Shown in pieces: positions 8,867-18,853 of a stretch of DNA of 64,000 nt (positions are counted from its first letter, which is position 1; the number at the start of each line of letters is the position of its first letter). The DNA is from Natronospirillum sp. (GTDB lineage Bacteria > Pseudomonadota > Gammaproteobacteria > Pseudomonadales > Natronospirillaceae). The position numbers and the translations under genes were made by a program. The stretch covers positions 32,796-96,795 of the forward strand of contig NZ_JAIUMC010000003.1 of NCBI RefSeq assembly GCF_022565775.1, in the 5' to 3' direction. The notes beneath the pieces were generated by a model that was not told where the DNA came from, made no database searches, and saw nothing but the letters and a program-made list of their open reading frames with translations.

Positions 8867-10449
8867 GTGGGACCCGTAGCATCGTAGTTGTCAGGTTCCG
8901 CTTCGTACTGGAAGCGGAATTTGCGTTCGAGAAAGCTGGCGTCCTGTTCCGGCATGCGCTGGCGGATGCTGCTTTCCAGGGCCTCAGCGCCGGAGTCGGT
9001 CAGGTCGCCCTGACCACTGCCATCGCCGGGCAGGGCGGGGCTGCCTTCACCGCGCTGACTGCCACCCCCAGGATTGGCCGGTCCGGGTGCAGCCTCCTGC
9101 TCTTCAGACTGTCCTTCATTTTCGGCCATGCGCTCCAGGAACTGTTCCACCAACTCTTTGTTGTGCCTGGCTTCGGAGAAGTCCTCGCGCCGCCGCAGGG
9201 CTTCGTCATAGGCCTCAAGGGCTTCTTCAAACCGTTGCAGATGTACCAGAGCATTGCCCCGGTGATAATGGTCGCGCGCCGAGTCGGGGGACTCCAGCCA
9301 CTGCAATGCCTGTCGGTATTCACCGGCTTCAAGGGCGGCATGAATTCGCCACTGCTGACTGCTGAAGATATCCATGGCGGCACGCGGATCCTCCTCCAGC
9401 ATGGCGGCACCCTGTTGATCCGGACTGCGGAACCAGTCGAGCGCCGATGCCTCGGCACGCGGTGTCAGCAGAGTCAGTGACAGAGCCAAGGGTAAGACCA
9501 TCAGTTGTCCGCGACCATAGAGCAACAGCAGGCCGGGCAGCAGCGCAACCAGCAGCCAGAGTCCCAGATCCCGGGTCACGGTGTTGCTGTCCAGCGCCGC
9601 CTGGCTGCCCAAAAGTTGACCGTCTGTCAAAACAGATTGCCAGTCGGTATCGTCTGGCGTCAACGGATGCCAGCTCACCTGATTGCTGTCTGCCAGAATA
9701 TTCAGTTCGCTGCTGTCCAGCACCGGCTGAAGCGGATTGCCCGAGGTGTCCCGAACCGGTGTGCCGTCGCGGCGTATGGCCGGTCCGCCGATATCGGTAC
9801 CCAGCGCTATGATGCCCAGTCGAGCCACCCGGTCATCCAATTGGTCCTGCAGGCGAATACGCTGTTCTGTCGTCAGACTGTCGGTCAGCCACAGCACATC
9901 CCCAGACTGCTCGTTGAGCAGATCAGCGGCCAGCGCCAATGCCGCAACCGGATGACTGCCGGGGCGCGGCATCATCTCCGGGTGCAGTTGGCGCAGCATG
10001 AGGGTGATGGTGTTGTGGTCAAAACTGAGGGGAGTGACGACATGTGCAGTACCGGAATAGGCGACCAGTGCGGTGGGTCTGCCCGGATGCGCTGCCAGCC
10101 AGTCCTGAACTTTCTGCCGTGCCCGTGTATAGCGATTCGGCGACACGTCTGTGGCGAGCATACTGGGGGACTGGTCGATGATGATGACCATGGGCCGTTC
10201 CTGCAGGGCGTCCTCGGCCTCCACTTCGATGGCGGGACCCGCCAGCGCCAGGGGCAGTAGCAGCAGCGAGATCAGACCGACATAGCGCACCAGTTGGTTG
10301 TAACGGTCCTTTCCACCCTGCAGCAGTGGTTGCAACAGTTGTGGATCGATATGCGACTGCCAGCGTGCGCTGGCTTCACGGCGCAGACTCCAGATCAACA
10401 GTCCGACCAGTGGCCAGGCGAGCAGCCATTCGGGACGCAGCAGAGTCAT
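8860..10449 (-). CDS. VWA-TPR membrane protein, fused BatB/BatC
   Basis: A 529-residue membrane protein that joins the two modules called BatB and BatC when separate. Membrane segments lie near residues 8-20 and 55-70. The von Willebrand A domain has a complete MIDAS start (IIIDQSPSM, DxSxS) at about residue 90 and the later LTDSL strand. Two more hydrophobic segments follow at about 295-330. A TPR pair follows (EYRQALQWL... and FEEALEAYDEALRR), then a Gly/Pro/Glu-rich low-complexity tail. The start overlaps the batA stop by four bases (ATGA). Fusion of VWA and TPR parts is common in gammaproteobacteria. Likely partners are the neighbouring VWA protein, BatD and MoxR. Confidence 0.87.
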   Translation of the reverse strand: MTLLRPEWLLAWPLVGLLIWSLRREASARWQSHIDPQLLQPLLQGGKDRYNQLVRYVGLISLLLLPLALAGPAIEVEAEDALQERPMVIIIDQSPSMLATDVSPNRYTRARQKVQDWLAAHPGRPTALVAYSGTAHVVTPLSFDHNTITLMLRQLHPEMMPRPGSHPVAALALAADLLNEQSGDVLWLTDSLTTEQRIRLQDQLDDRVARLGIIALGTDIGGPAIRRDGTPVRDTSGNPLQPVLDSSELNILADSNQVSWHPLTPDDTDWQSVLTDGQLLGSQAALDSNTVTRDLGLWLLVALLPGLLLLYGRGQLMVLPLALSLTLLTPRAEASALDWFRSPDQQGAAMLEEDPRAAMDIFSSQQWRIHAALEAGEYRQALQWLESPDSARDHYHRGNALVHLQRFEEALEAYDEALRRREDFSEARHNKELVEQFLERMAENEGQSEEQEAAPGPANPGGGSQRGEGSPALPGDGSGQGDLTDSGAEALESSIRQRMPEQDASFLERKFRFQYEAEPDNYDATGPTW

Positions 10450-11444
10450 GATCGAACTCCCGGCCGCCGAATAACCAGGGCAGCAGGCAGGGCACTGACG
10501 AGGATCAGCATCAGGGCAAGCCCGGCCGGCCAGTGCCAGACATCACGCGCATGGCGAATATATCGCTCGTTGGCCTCCACCGGTTCCAATTGATCAATGG
10601 TGCGATAGATGGCGAGCAGATCTTCGCTGCTTTGAGCCCTGAAGTACTCACCGCCGGTGGTTTCGGCGATGGCAATCAGCGCCGGCTCGTCGATGTCGGA
10701 GGGGCTGCCCAGTGGGCCGCCATCCTCGGTACCAAAACCGATGGTATGGATGGTGATGTTGCGATCACGGGCCAGAATACCGGCTTCGCGGGGAAACACA
10801 CTGCCGATGGTCTGTGCGCCATCGGACAGCAATATCATGACCTGTTCGTCGCCCGCGCGGGCGGTTCTCGTTTCCGCCAGATGAATGACGCCAAGAGCCA
10901 GAGCCTCGCCCAGTGCGGTGCGCGGCCCGGCCATGCCAATCTCCATTTCATCGGCGAGTCGCGCCACGGTGGCCAGGTCCGGGGTGACCGGCACATGCAC
11001 ATAGGCCTGGCTGCCGAACACGATCAGGCCGATCTGGTCCCCTTCACGGTCGGGAATGAAGTCCTCGAGAATGGCTTTCACCGCAGTCAGGCGATCCGTT
11101 TCCTGGCCGTCCACGCGCATATCGGGAATGGACATGCTGAGTGACAGATCCACCAGCAACATCATCTGCCGCCCGGTGAGCAGTATGTTGTCGCGATCAC
11201 CGGGCACTTGCGGGCGCATGACAGCCAGCACCAGCAGCAGCCAGGCCAGCAACATCAGTACCCCGCGCCAGTGCAGCAGGCCGCTCAGCACACGCGTGTC
11301 CGCCGCGGCCCGCCAGGCGTCGGCAAAAGGCACCCGAGGAGCGCTGCGTACACCGGCCGGCAGTCGCCACCAGACCAGCAGGGCCAGTGGCAACAGCAGG
11401 ATCAGCCACGGCCGGGCGAATGTAAGTGCAGACAGGTCAGGCAT
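10446..11444 (-). CDS. VWA-domain membrane protein, BatA-like
   Basis: A 332-residue protein with two N-terminal hydrophobic segments (about 8-25 and 58-75), a VWA domain and a C-terminal membrane helix (about 305-323). The MIDAS motif is complete: MLLVDLSLSMSIPD (DxSxS) near residue 95, a conserved Thr at GPRTALGEAL and Asp in LLSDGAQT. The family binds metal and ligand in the periplasm or at the membrane. The gene begins 43 bases inside the end of the DUF4381 gene, with GGAAC before the ATG, and overlaps batB/C by four bases, so the operon is very compact. Confidence 0.88.
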   Translation of the reverse strand: MPDLSALTFARPWLILLLPLALLVWWRLPAGVRSAPRVPFADAWRAAADTRVLSGLLHWRGVLMLLAWLLLVLAVMRPQVPGDRDNILLTGRQMMLLVDLSLSMSIPDMRVDGQETDRLTAVKAILEDFIPDREGDQIGLIVFGSQAYVHVPVTPDLATVARLADEMEIGMAGPRTALGEALALGVIHLAETRTARAGDEQVMILLSDGAQTIGSVFPREAGILARDRNITIHTIGFGTEDGGPLGSPSDIDEPALIAIAETTGGEYFRAQSSEDLLAIYRTIDQLEPVEANERYIRHARDVWHWPAGLALMLILVSALPAALVIRRPGVRS

Positions 11445-11887
11445 AGCTGTTCCAGTTCAGGTTTATACGTCGTCAGCAGGGGTTCGACATCGCGCTGTGA
11501 ATAGATGTCGCGCAGCAATTGCGGGACCACCTCGGGCAAAGGTTCAGGTGCCGCCCGTTGCAGAGCGCGCAGAAACAGATCAGGCGGCAGGTGAGAGGGT
11601 ACACCCAGGCCGTCCCGTGCCAGTCGGCGCAGCCATTGGCTGATTTCCCGGTCGGGCTCTGTGGCGGTCAGAATGCGCTCCAGGTCCTGCAGATAAGCCC
11701 GGCGCAGACGGTGCACCGTCGGCCAGCGCCACCAGGGCGTGTCGCGGCTGTACCAGATCAGCCAACCCCCGAACGTGACCGTCAGCACTACAGCCAACAG
11801 TACCCAGCCGGTAGCTGGTGGCCACCAGGACAGGTGGTCCGGTGCCAGGTTGGGGGCCATCTGCGCCTGCAGTTCCTGAAATGACAT
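11402..11887 (-). CDS. DUF4381 membrane protein
   Basis: A 161-residue protein with a proline/tryptophan-rich N-terminus (LSWWPPATGWVLLAVVL), one membrane helix at about residues 26-47 and a basic helical cytoplasmic part (RLRRAYLQDLERIL...). This layout is that of DUF4381, a family almost always found between DUF58 and VWA genes in moxR operons. It probably anchors or bridges the complex, but no biochemical role is established to my knowledge. The gene lies 2 bases after the DUF58 gene, and its 3' end overlaps batA by 43 bases. Confidence 0.85.
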   Translation of the reverse strand: MSFQELQAQMAPNLAPDHLSWWPPATGWVLLAVVLTVTFGGWLIWYSRDTPWWRWPTVHRLRRAYLQDLERILTATEPDREISQWLRRLARDGLGVPSHLPPDLFLRALQRAAPEPLPEVVPQLLRDIYSQRDVEPLLTTYKPELEQLCLTCLHLHSPGRG

Positions 11888-11889
11888 GG

Positions 11890-12837
11890 TCAGGGCTCCC
11901 AGGTCTGTGCAGTATCGTTTGCTGCAAGGTCTGAATCTTCGGCATTGGACATCTGGGCCGCATCCGTCAGCCAGTGGTTCTGCTGCGGATCATCGGCGGT
12001 ACTCATGCCCACCCAGTGCAGGCGCTGCCCGGCCAGTGCGGAGCGCAGATTGGCAAACCAGCTTTCACGCGCTGAGCGATACCGTTGACTGGCCCTGCGT
12101 GACCCCTGAATCCAGAGCGGGCGCCCTGATCCCTGCACGGGGAAAGCGCCCCCGTCGGGCAGACTTTCCTCCAGCGGATCATAAAGCTGCACCAGAGTCA
12201 CCGCGCTGCGCGACAGGCTCTGCAGCAGGCCACTCCAGTCGTGGGGCGGCAGCAGGTCTGAAAAGATCACGACAGGGCGTCCGGGCTGGGCCAGGCGGCG
12301 CAGTTCAACCTGCAGCTCGGACAAGGCCGCGGGCGTCAGTGCCTGCTGTCCGGTGGGTGGCGCGCTGTGTTCTGACCAATCGTTGAGTTGCTGCAACCAT
12401 CGGTTGCGCGTGCGCGCAGGACGGCTAAGTGATTGTCCATGGGGTGACAGTACGACACTGCCCACGGCATCGCCGGCGTCCAGTCGCGACCAGCCGAGCA
12501 GGGCAGCGGTTTCCAGGGCACGCACGGACTTGTAGGCATGGCGGCTGCCGAAATACATCTCCGGGGTCAGCAGAATCACCAGCAGCCAGGACAGTTCATT
12601 TTCCTGGTCAAACACTCGGGTCATGGGCTCGCCGAGGCGGGCAGTCGCCCGCCAGTGCAGATGACGCAGGTCATCGCCGGGTTCATAGGCCCGCAGCTCG
12701 CGCATCTGCAACCCTGATCCGGCCATATGGCTCTCACGCGCACCAATCAGCCGGGCGAAGCTCTGCTGACTGCCGCGTGCCGAGGGCTGGCGCAGGGCGG
12801 CCAGTTGTTCCACGGACACCTGTGTGCCTTCGAGCAT
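11890..12837 (-). CDS. DUF58 domain protein of the moxR operon
   Basis: A 315-residue protein. The DUF58 signature is plain: MRELRAYEPGDDLRHLHWRATARLGEP at about residues 46-72. A VWA-like fold follows (WLLVILLTPEMYF ... VVIFSDLLPP), in which the first MIDAS-type motif is degenerate (LLTPEMYF instead of DxSxS), as is usual for DUF58. There is no signal peptide or clear membrane helix. It starts 9 bases after the moxR stop. Members are thought to be partners of MoxR AAA+ ATPases, and that is also the inference here. Confidence 0.9.
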   Translation of the reverse strand: MLEGTQVSVEQLAALRQPSARGSQQSFARLIGARESHMAGSGLQMRELRAYEPGDDLRHLHWRATARLGEPMTRVFDQENELSWLLVILLTPEMYFGSRHAYKSVRALETAALLGWSRLDAGDAVGSVVLSPHGQSLSRPARTRNRWLQQLNDWSEHSAPPTGQQALTPAALSELQVELRRLAQPGRPVVIFSDLLPPHDWSGLLQSLSRSAVTLVQLYDPLEESLPDGGAFPVQGSGRPLWIQGSRRASQRYRSARESWFANLRSALAGQRLHWVGMSTADDPQQNHWLTDAAQMSNAEDSDLAANDTAQTWEP

Positions 12838-12846
12838 ATCAACCTC

Positions 12847-13800
12847 TCAACTGACGGGGACCGCATGCAGCAGCGCATCCATCGCGTGATCTGCGGTGAC
12901 GCCCCGTGCCTGGGCCCGGAAATCGATGCTCAGACGGTGCCGATAGACCAGCGGCAGCAGGCGTTGCACCAGATCAGGGGTAACAAACGTCATGCCGTCC
13001 AGCCAGGCTCTGGCCCGGCAGACCTGCTCCAGACCGATGGTGGCCCGAGGGCTGACCCCGGCCGCCAGCCACTCGGCCAGTTCATTGCTGTAGGCGCCGG
13101 GGCGGCGGGTCGCATCGGCCAGGTGTACCAGATAGTCTTCGATCGCCGGCGCCACATGGATGGTCGCCACCTCTTCCCGCGCCTGACGAATGTCTTCCCA
13201 GGCCAGCGGTGGCCGTTCGGGCGGTTGCAGGCGATCACCATGGCGGGTCAGGCGGAGAATCTGGCGCTCGGTTTCAGCATCCGGATGTTCTATGCGCACA
13301 TGCAGCAGGAAGCGGTCCAACTGGGCTTCCGGTAACGGATAGGTGCCTTCCTGCTCCAACGGGTTCTGGGTAGCGACCACCATGAACAGTTCCGGCAGCG
13401 GGCGGGTAGCGCGACCCGCCGACACCTGGCGTTCCGACATGGCCTCGAGCAGTGCGGCCTGGACCTTGGCCGGTGACCGATTGATTTCATCTGCCAGCAG
13501 CAGGTTGGTGAACACCGGTCCGGGCTGAAATTCGAACGCCTGCTGATCGGCCCGATAGATCTCGGCGCCGGTAATGTCGGTGGGTAACAGGTCGGGGGTA
13601 AACTGAATGCGCTGAAAATCGCCCTGAACACCCAGTGCAAGTGCTTTTACGGCTCGGGTTTTGGCCAGCCCGGGCGTGCCTTCCAGCAGCACATGCCCAT
13701 CGGTCAGCAAACCCAGCAAGAGGGCCTCAGTCAACGGTTTTTGACCCAGTACTGCACTGCCAAGGTAGTCTTGCAGAGCCTGAAATCGGTCCAGAATCAT
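12847..13800 (-). CDS. MoxR-family AAA+ ATPase
   Basis: A 317-residue AAA+ ATPase of the MoxR group, chaperone-like proteins that act on VWA-domain partners. Walker A is GTPGLAKTRAVKAL at about residues 41-54. Walker B is LLLADEINRSPAKVQAALLEAM at about 101-122, with the sensor ATQNPLEQEGTYPLPEAQLDRF further on. The C-terminal lid (RPGAYSNELAEWLAAGVSPRATIGLEQ) is typical. It is the first gene of a six-gene operon in which every junction is 9 bases or less, or overlaps. It is divergent from gdhB with 200 bases between. Confidence 0.93.
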   Translation of the reverse strand: MILDRFQALQDYLGSAVLGQKPLTEALLLGLLTDGHVLLEGTPGLAKTRAVKALALGVQGDFQRIQFTPDLLPTDITGAEIYRADQQAFEFQPGPVFTNLLLADEINRSPAKVQAALLEAMSERQVSAGRATRPLPELFMVVATQNPLEQEGTYPLPEAQLDRFLLHVRIEHPDAETERQILRLTRHGDRLQPPERPPLAWEDIRQAREEVATIHVAPAIEDYLVHLADATRRPGAYSNELAEWLAAGVSPRATIGLEQVCRARAWLDGMTFVTPDLVQRLLPLVYRHRLSIDFRAQARGVTADHAMDALLHAVPVS

Positions 13801-14000
13801 ACGTCAATTCCTGTTCTCGCCCGCCGCGCCGCGTGGCCCCGTCTATTGGACCGGTTAATCAAGCGCGCCAGTGCTATTGCAATTGCGACAAGTCACCGAA
13901 ATGACTGGAGAAATTCGTTCAGTACGTTACCTTATCACTAAGGGGTTTATAGGGCCCCGAAATATGGCTGAAAATATAAAGTATAAAGGGACACTTGCTC

Positions 14001-17000
14001 ATGCCCGGTAAGAAGCTGCCTGTAAAGGCGGATATAGTCGAGACGCTCGAAACCAGACTGCACAAAAATGTCAAAGACGACAAAAAGAAACCCCTGTCCT
14101 TACTGATTAACCGACTGTTTGCTCATGCCGCAGACAGTGATCTGACTACCTATGATATGGAGGATCTGGCCGGACTGACGGTCAGTCTGTGGCGCCATAT
14201 CGACAAATGGCCCGATGCTGGCAAGACGCCCAAGGTTCAGGTGTTCAATCCTAATGTGGAAGAACATGAATGGCAGAGCGGTCACACCAGTGTAGTCGTG
14301 CTGGCGCGTGATGTGCCATTCGTTGTCGATTCGGTGCGCATGGCGCTCAATCGCCTCGGGGCCAATATCCACCGGCTGTTCTATGGTGACTTCCACAGCG
14401 AGCGCAGTGCCGGTGGCCAGTTGAAGGCTTTCCGCGAAGAGGCCGAGACCAACAACGAGTTGCTGGTGTACTTCGAGATTGACCATGTCTCGGAAGCCCG
14501 AGCTCGTCGGCAAATGGAGCGCGAGCTTCAGTCCGTGATCAGTGATGTGGGCATGGTGGTTGATGACTACCCGGCGATCACTGATCTGGTGCGTACTGCC
14601 GTAGAGGATGTACGCAAGCTCGAGAAGAGCAACCTTCCGGGAGAAGAAGTTGCCGAAAGCCGTATTTTTCTGGAGTGGTTGCTCGATGACCATTTCACCT
14701 TCCTGGCCTTTGATCGCTACGAGATCAAGGCGGGCAAAATCAAAACGGTAGCCAAGTCGGAGCTCGGTCTGTTTCGCAAACCCAGTCGCTCTGCCGCAGA
14801 GCATATCGACCTTTCCGGCGATCAGATGTCGGCTTCAGCCCATGATCCGCGTATCGTGACCTTTGCCAAATCCGGTCGTCGGTCTTCGGTGCATCGCCCG
14901 GCCTACAGCGATTATGTGATCATCAAGGAATTCAACAGCAAGGGTGAGGTTACCGGAGGCTACCGGATCCTCGGTCTCTATACCTCTGCCGTCTACAACG
15001 ACTCACCGCGCAGCATCCCCATTGTGCGGCGCAAGATTAGCGAAGTGGTTCGGCGTGCGGGTTTCTCCGAGTCCAGTCATAACAGCAAGGAACTGGCGCA
15101 GATTCTGTACACCTTTCCGCGCGACGAGCTCATCCTGTCAACGGTTGATGAGCTGCTGAACACAGCACTCTCTGTGCTGTCGATCCAGGAACGCAAACAA
15201 ATCCGGGTGTTCTCCCGGCGTGATCCCTACGGGCAGTTTGTAACCGCATTGGTCTACCTGCCGCGGGAAATTTTCAACACGGAAATCCGCATGCAGATCC
15301 AGAGACTGATTGCCAGTCGACTGGATGTGGAAGGCTCCGACTTCAGTATCTACCTCAGCGAGTCGGTGCTGGCGCGCATCCGTTTCGTATTCAAGCTGTC
15401 CGGCCCGCTGACCGAAGGGTTGGATGTGCAGGATCTCGAACGCACCATTCGCCAGATGGCGCGCCGCTGGGAAGATGAACTCAGCGAAGCCCTGTGCGAA
15501 CAACTCGGTGAAGAGCAGGGCATTGATCTCTACAATGCCTACCATGCTGCGTTTCCTTCAGGCTATCGGGAGAGCTATTCCGCGCGCGTGGCCGTTACTG
15601 ACGTGCAGCGCATGGAATCCCTGTTCGCCAATCCCGAAGAGCAACTGACGCTGAGCTTCTATCTCAGTCAGGAACCTTCGGAGACCAACCTCAAGCTGAA
15701 GATATTCCATCAGGATTCGGAGCTGATGCTGTCCGACCTTGTGCCGGTGCTGGAGAACTTCGGACTACGGGTGGTGGATGAAATTCCCTATCCGGTTGAG
15801 CGGGCAGACGGGCAGCGCATCTACATTTACGATTTTACGCTGCTCTATCAGGCCGATCCTGATCTGGAGCCTGCCCAGTTGCGGGAGATTTTCCATGATG
15901 CCTTTATCAATATCTGGTACGGGCGCGCCGAGAATGACCACTACAACCAGTTGATACTGGGCTCCAGGCTGACCTGGCGTGAAGTGGCCATGCTGCGAGG
16001 CTACGCCAAATACATGAAGCAGATCCGCTTCGGTATCAGCCAGGAATACATTGCCACAACTCTGATTCGGCACCCTGAACTGACCGAAATGCTGTCCTAC
16101 CTGTTTTCCGCCCGGTTCAACCCGGTGCGCAAGAAGCGCAAGGAGCTGCAGGACAAGTACACGGCCAAGCTGGAAGCCGGCCTAGAGCAGGTGGAAAACC
16201 TGAACGAAGACCGCATTCTGCGCAAATACATGGAACTGATGCAGGCCACGTTGCGCACCAACTTCTATCAGCAGGAAGGCGGCAGTCGGCGCAAATCCTA
16301 CATCAGCTTCAAGCTCAACCCGAGGGCCATTGCCGATGTGCCCAAACCGCGCCCCGAGTTCGAGATCTTTGTCTATTCGCCGCGTGTCGAAGGGGTTCAT
16401 CTGCGCGGTGGCAAGGTGGCCCGGGGTGGCTTGCGCTGGTCCGACCGTCTTGAAGATTTCCGCACCGAGGTGCTGGGGCTGGTCAAGGCGCAGCAGGTCA
16501 AGAATGCAGTGATTGTTCCGGTGGGCGCGAAGGGCGGATTTGTCGCCAAGAAGCTGCCGGACCCTTCAGACCGGGAAGCCTTCCTCGCCGAGGGTATATC
16601 CTGCTATCGCACCTTTATTCAGGGCTTGCTGGACATCAGTGACAATCTGGTCGGCGGTGCCGTGACGCCGCCATCGGACGTGGTGCGCCATGACGGTGAC
16701 GACCCCTATCTGGTGGTGGCCGCCGACAAGGGTACCGCGACTTTCTCCGACATAGCCAATGAAGTGGCCAATGGCTATGATTTCTGGCTGGGTGATGCCT
16801 TTGCCTCAGGCGGCTCCAACGGCTATGACCACAAGAAAATGGGTATTACCGCACGCGGTGCCTGGGTCAGTGTGCAGCGGCACTTCCGTGAGATGGACAT
16901 CAACGTGCAGGAATCACCGATTACCGTGGTCGGTATTGGTGATATGGCCGGTGATGTCTTCGGCAACGGGCTGCTGTCTTCACGCTGCCTGAAGCTGGTG

Positions 17001-18845
17001 GCAGCATTCAACCATATGCACATTTTCCTGGATCCGGATCCGGACCCGGAAAAGTCCTACAAGGAGCGTGAACGGCTGTTCAAGCTGCCCCGTTCAAGCT
17101 GGGAAGACTACAACAGCAAGCTGATTTCCAAGGGTGGTGGGATATTCAGCCGGCACGCCAAGTCCATCACCCTGACTCCGGAAATACGCAAACTACTGGG
17201 TGTACGTCATGAGAAACTGACCCCGATCGAGTTGATCAGTCATATTCTCAAGGCGCAGGTGGACCTGATCTGGAACGGTGGCATCGGGACCTACGTCAAA
17301 GCCAGTACAGAGTCCCATGCCGATGTCGGCGACAAGGCCAATGACAACCTGCGGGTTGATGCCTCCGAGCTGCGCGCCAAGGTGCTGGGTGAGGGAGGCA
17401 ACCTCGGCTTTACCCAATTGGCGCGCATCGAATTTGCCCGCCATGGTGGCCGCTGCTATACGGACTTTATCGACAATGCCGGTGGCGTTGACTGCTCTGA
17501 CCATGAGGTCAATATCAAGATATTGCTTGATGAACTGGTCAAGAGTGGCGATCTGACCGTCAAGCACCGCAACCAGTGGTTGGTCAAGATGACCGATGAG
17601 GTATCTCAACTGGTGCTGAGCAACAACTATCGTCAGACCCAGGCCATCAGTATTGCTTCTGCCGAGGCAGCCCAGCGGGTCGAAGAGTATCGCCGTCATA
17701 TTGCGTCCTTCGAGACGGCCGGCAAGCTTGACCGGGCGCTGGAATTTCTGCCTGATGACGAGCAGATTTCCGAACGCAAGGCGTTGGGTCAGGGGCTGGT
17801 AAAACCGGAACTCAGCGTGCTTATCTCCTACAGCAAGGGGGATCTCAAGGAAGCGCTGATCAACCAGGCCGCAGGTGACGACAACTACCTGGCGCGGGAA
17901 GTCTATACCGCTTTCCCGCGGACGCTTGTGGAGCAGTTTGGTGACAATATTCAACAGCACCGGTTGAAGCGGGAAATTGTGGCCACCCAGTTGGCCAACG
18001 ACCTGTTCAACCATATGGGTATCGTGTTCGTGCACCGACTGCAGGAAAGCACCGGGGCAAGCGAGCTGGATATTGTCAAAGGTTATGCAGCAGCGCGCGA
18101 TATCTTTGGTATGCCGGAGCTCTGGTCGGCCGTGGAGTCGATGGATTACCAGGTCTCCAGCAGCCTGCAGATGGACATGATGACCCGCCTGTCGCGTATG
18201 GTGCGCCGTGCTACCCGAACACTTATCAAGAGCAATCGACTGAACCTGGATGTGGCCGACCTGGTCAAGCGCTATCAGGGCTCGATCAACGAACTGGCGG
18301 ATACCATTCCCCGCTTCCTGCATGGTCAGATGGCTACGCGCCATACAGAGGCCGTGGATGCCTTTACCTCCGCGGGAGTGAGCAAAACGGTAGCACCGAG
18401 ACTCGCGGTCTGTGATCATCTGTATCACGGTATTGCGATAATCGGTGTGGCCACTCAGTTGAATGTGTCACTGGAGCGGGCGGCGCAGACGTTCTTCCTG
18501 TTGGGTGAGAAGCTTTCACTGAACCAGTTTGGCGGAGCTCTGAGTGCCATGCCCGTCGGTACCCACTGGCAGGCGATGGCCCGAGAGGCCTTGCGTGACG
18601 ATCTGGAGCAGCAGCAACAGCGCCTGACCTGGAGCGTGCTCAGCGAGGACGACGGAGGGGATCTGGAGGCCAATCTGGAGCGCTGGATACAGCGTCACCA
18701 GCCACTGGTGGATCGCTGGGTGCGCATTGTGCGCGAAATCCTGGCTACCAGTGAGCCGGAGTTCAGTATGTACAGCGTCGCCACCCGGGAGCTGCTGGAC
18801 CTTTCCCAGTCCACGGCCATCGGCACCATGGAAAAAATCGGCTGA
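14001..18845 (+). CDS. gdhB: NAD-specific glutamate dehydrogenase, large 180-kDa type
   Basis: A 1614-residue cytoplasmic enzyme that oxidises glutamate to 2-oxoglutarate and ammonium with NAD+, usually in the catabolic direction (amino-acid use). The length and order match the very large bacterial NAD-GDH family: a long N-terminal regulatory region with ACT-like segments, the catalytic core with GGLRWSDRLEDFRTEVLGLVKAQQVKNA and VPVGAKGGF (about residues 815-850), then GDMAGDVFGNG, ELRAKVLGEGGNLGFTQLARIE and a C-terminal helical part. ATG 14001 is chosen because AAAGGG lies 10 bases upstream; a TTG two codons earlier is too close to it. The operon order with DUF2835 directly downstream is also seen in related bacteria as far as I recall. 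Confidence 0.96.
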   Translation: MPGKKLPVKADIVETLETRLHKNVKDDKKKPLSLLINRLFAHAADSDLTTYDMEDLAGLTVSLWRHIDKWPDAGKTPKVQVFNPNVEEHEWQSGHTSVVVLARDVPFVVDSVRMALNRLGANIHRLFYGDFHSERSAGGQLKAFREEAETNNELLVYFEIDHVSEARARRQMERELQSVISDVGMVVDDYPAITDLVRTAVEDVRKLEKSNLPGEEVAESRIFLEWLLDDHFTFLAFDRYEIKAGKIKTVAKSELGLFRKPSRSAAEHIDLSGDQMSASAHDPRIVTFAKSGRRSSVHRPAYSDYVIIKEFNSKGEVTGGYRILGLYTSAVYNDSPRSIPIVRRKISEVVRRAGFSESSHNSKELAQILYTFPRDELILSTVDELLNTALSVLSIQERKQIRVFSRRDPYGQFVTALVYLPREIFNTEIRMQIQRLIASRLDVEGSDFSIYLSESVLARIRFVFKLSGPLTEGLDVQDLERTIRQMARRWEDELSEALCEQLGEEQGIDLYNAYHAAFPSGYRESYSARVAVTDVQRMESLFANPEEQLTLSFYLSQEPSETNLKLKIFHQDSELMLSDLVPVLENFGLRVVDEIPYPVERADGQRIYIYDFTLLYQADPDLEPAQLREIFHDAFINIWYGRAENDHYNQLILGSRLTWREVAMLRGYAKYMKQIRFGISQEYIATTLIRHPELTEMLSYLFSARFNPVRKKRKELQDKYTAKLEAGLEQVENLNEDRILRKYMELMQATLRTNFYQQEGGSRRKSYISFKLNPRAIADVPKPRPEFEIFVYSPRVEGVHLRGGKVARGGLRWSDRLEDFRTEVLGLVKAQQVKNAVIVPVGAKGGFVAKKLPDPSDREAFLAEGISCYRTFIQGLLDISDNLVGGAVTPPSDVVRHDGDDPYLVVAADKGTATFSDIANEVANGYDFWLGDAFASGGSNGYDHKKMGITARGAWVSVQRHFREMDINVQESPITVVGIGDMAGDVFGNGLLSSRCLKLVAAFNHMHIFLDPDPDPEKSYKERERLFKLPRSSWEDYNSKLISKGGGIFSRHAKSITLTPEIRKLLGVRHEKLTPIELISHILKAQVDLIWNGGIGTYVKASTESHADVGDKANDNLRVDASELRAKVLGEGGNLGFTQLARIEFARHGGRCYTDFIDNAGGVDCSDHEVNIKILLDELVKSGDLTVKHRNQWLVKMTDEVSQLVLSNNYRQTQAISIASAEAAQRVEEYRRHIASFETAGKLDRALEFLPDDEQISERKALGQGLVKPELSVLISYSKGDLKEALINQAAGDDNYLAREVYTAFPRTLVEQFGDNIQQHRLKREIVATQLANDLFNHMGIVFVHRLQESTGASELDIVKGYAAARDIFGMPELWSAVESMDYQVSSSLQMDMMTRLSRMVRRATRTLIKSNRLNLDVADLVKRYQGSINELADTIPRFLHGQMATRHTEAVDAFTSAGVSKTVAPRLAVCDHLYHGIAIIGVATQLNVSLERAAQTFFLLGEKLSLNQFGGALSAMPVGTHWQAMAREALRDDLEQQQQRLTWSVLSEDDGGDLEANLERWIQRHQPLVDRWVRIVREILATSEPEFSMYSVATRELLDLSQSTAIGTMEKIG

Positions 18846-18853
18846 ATGTCGCA

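Noticed and set aside
17193..18428. A 411-codon open frame antisense to gdhB
   Set aside because: It is a shadow of the real gene in GC-rich sequence: no family-like residues, no ribosome site, and gdhB is certain on the other strand. The same holds for the long antisense frames in nirB, nasA, ppsA and the GGDEF-EAL gene.
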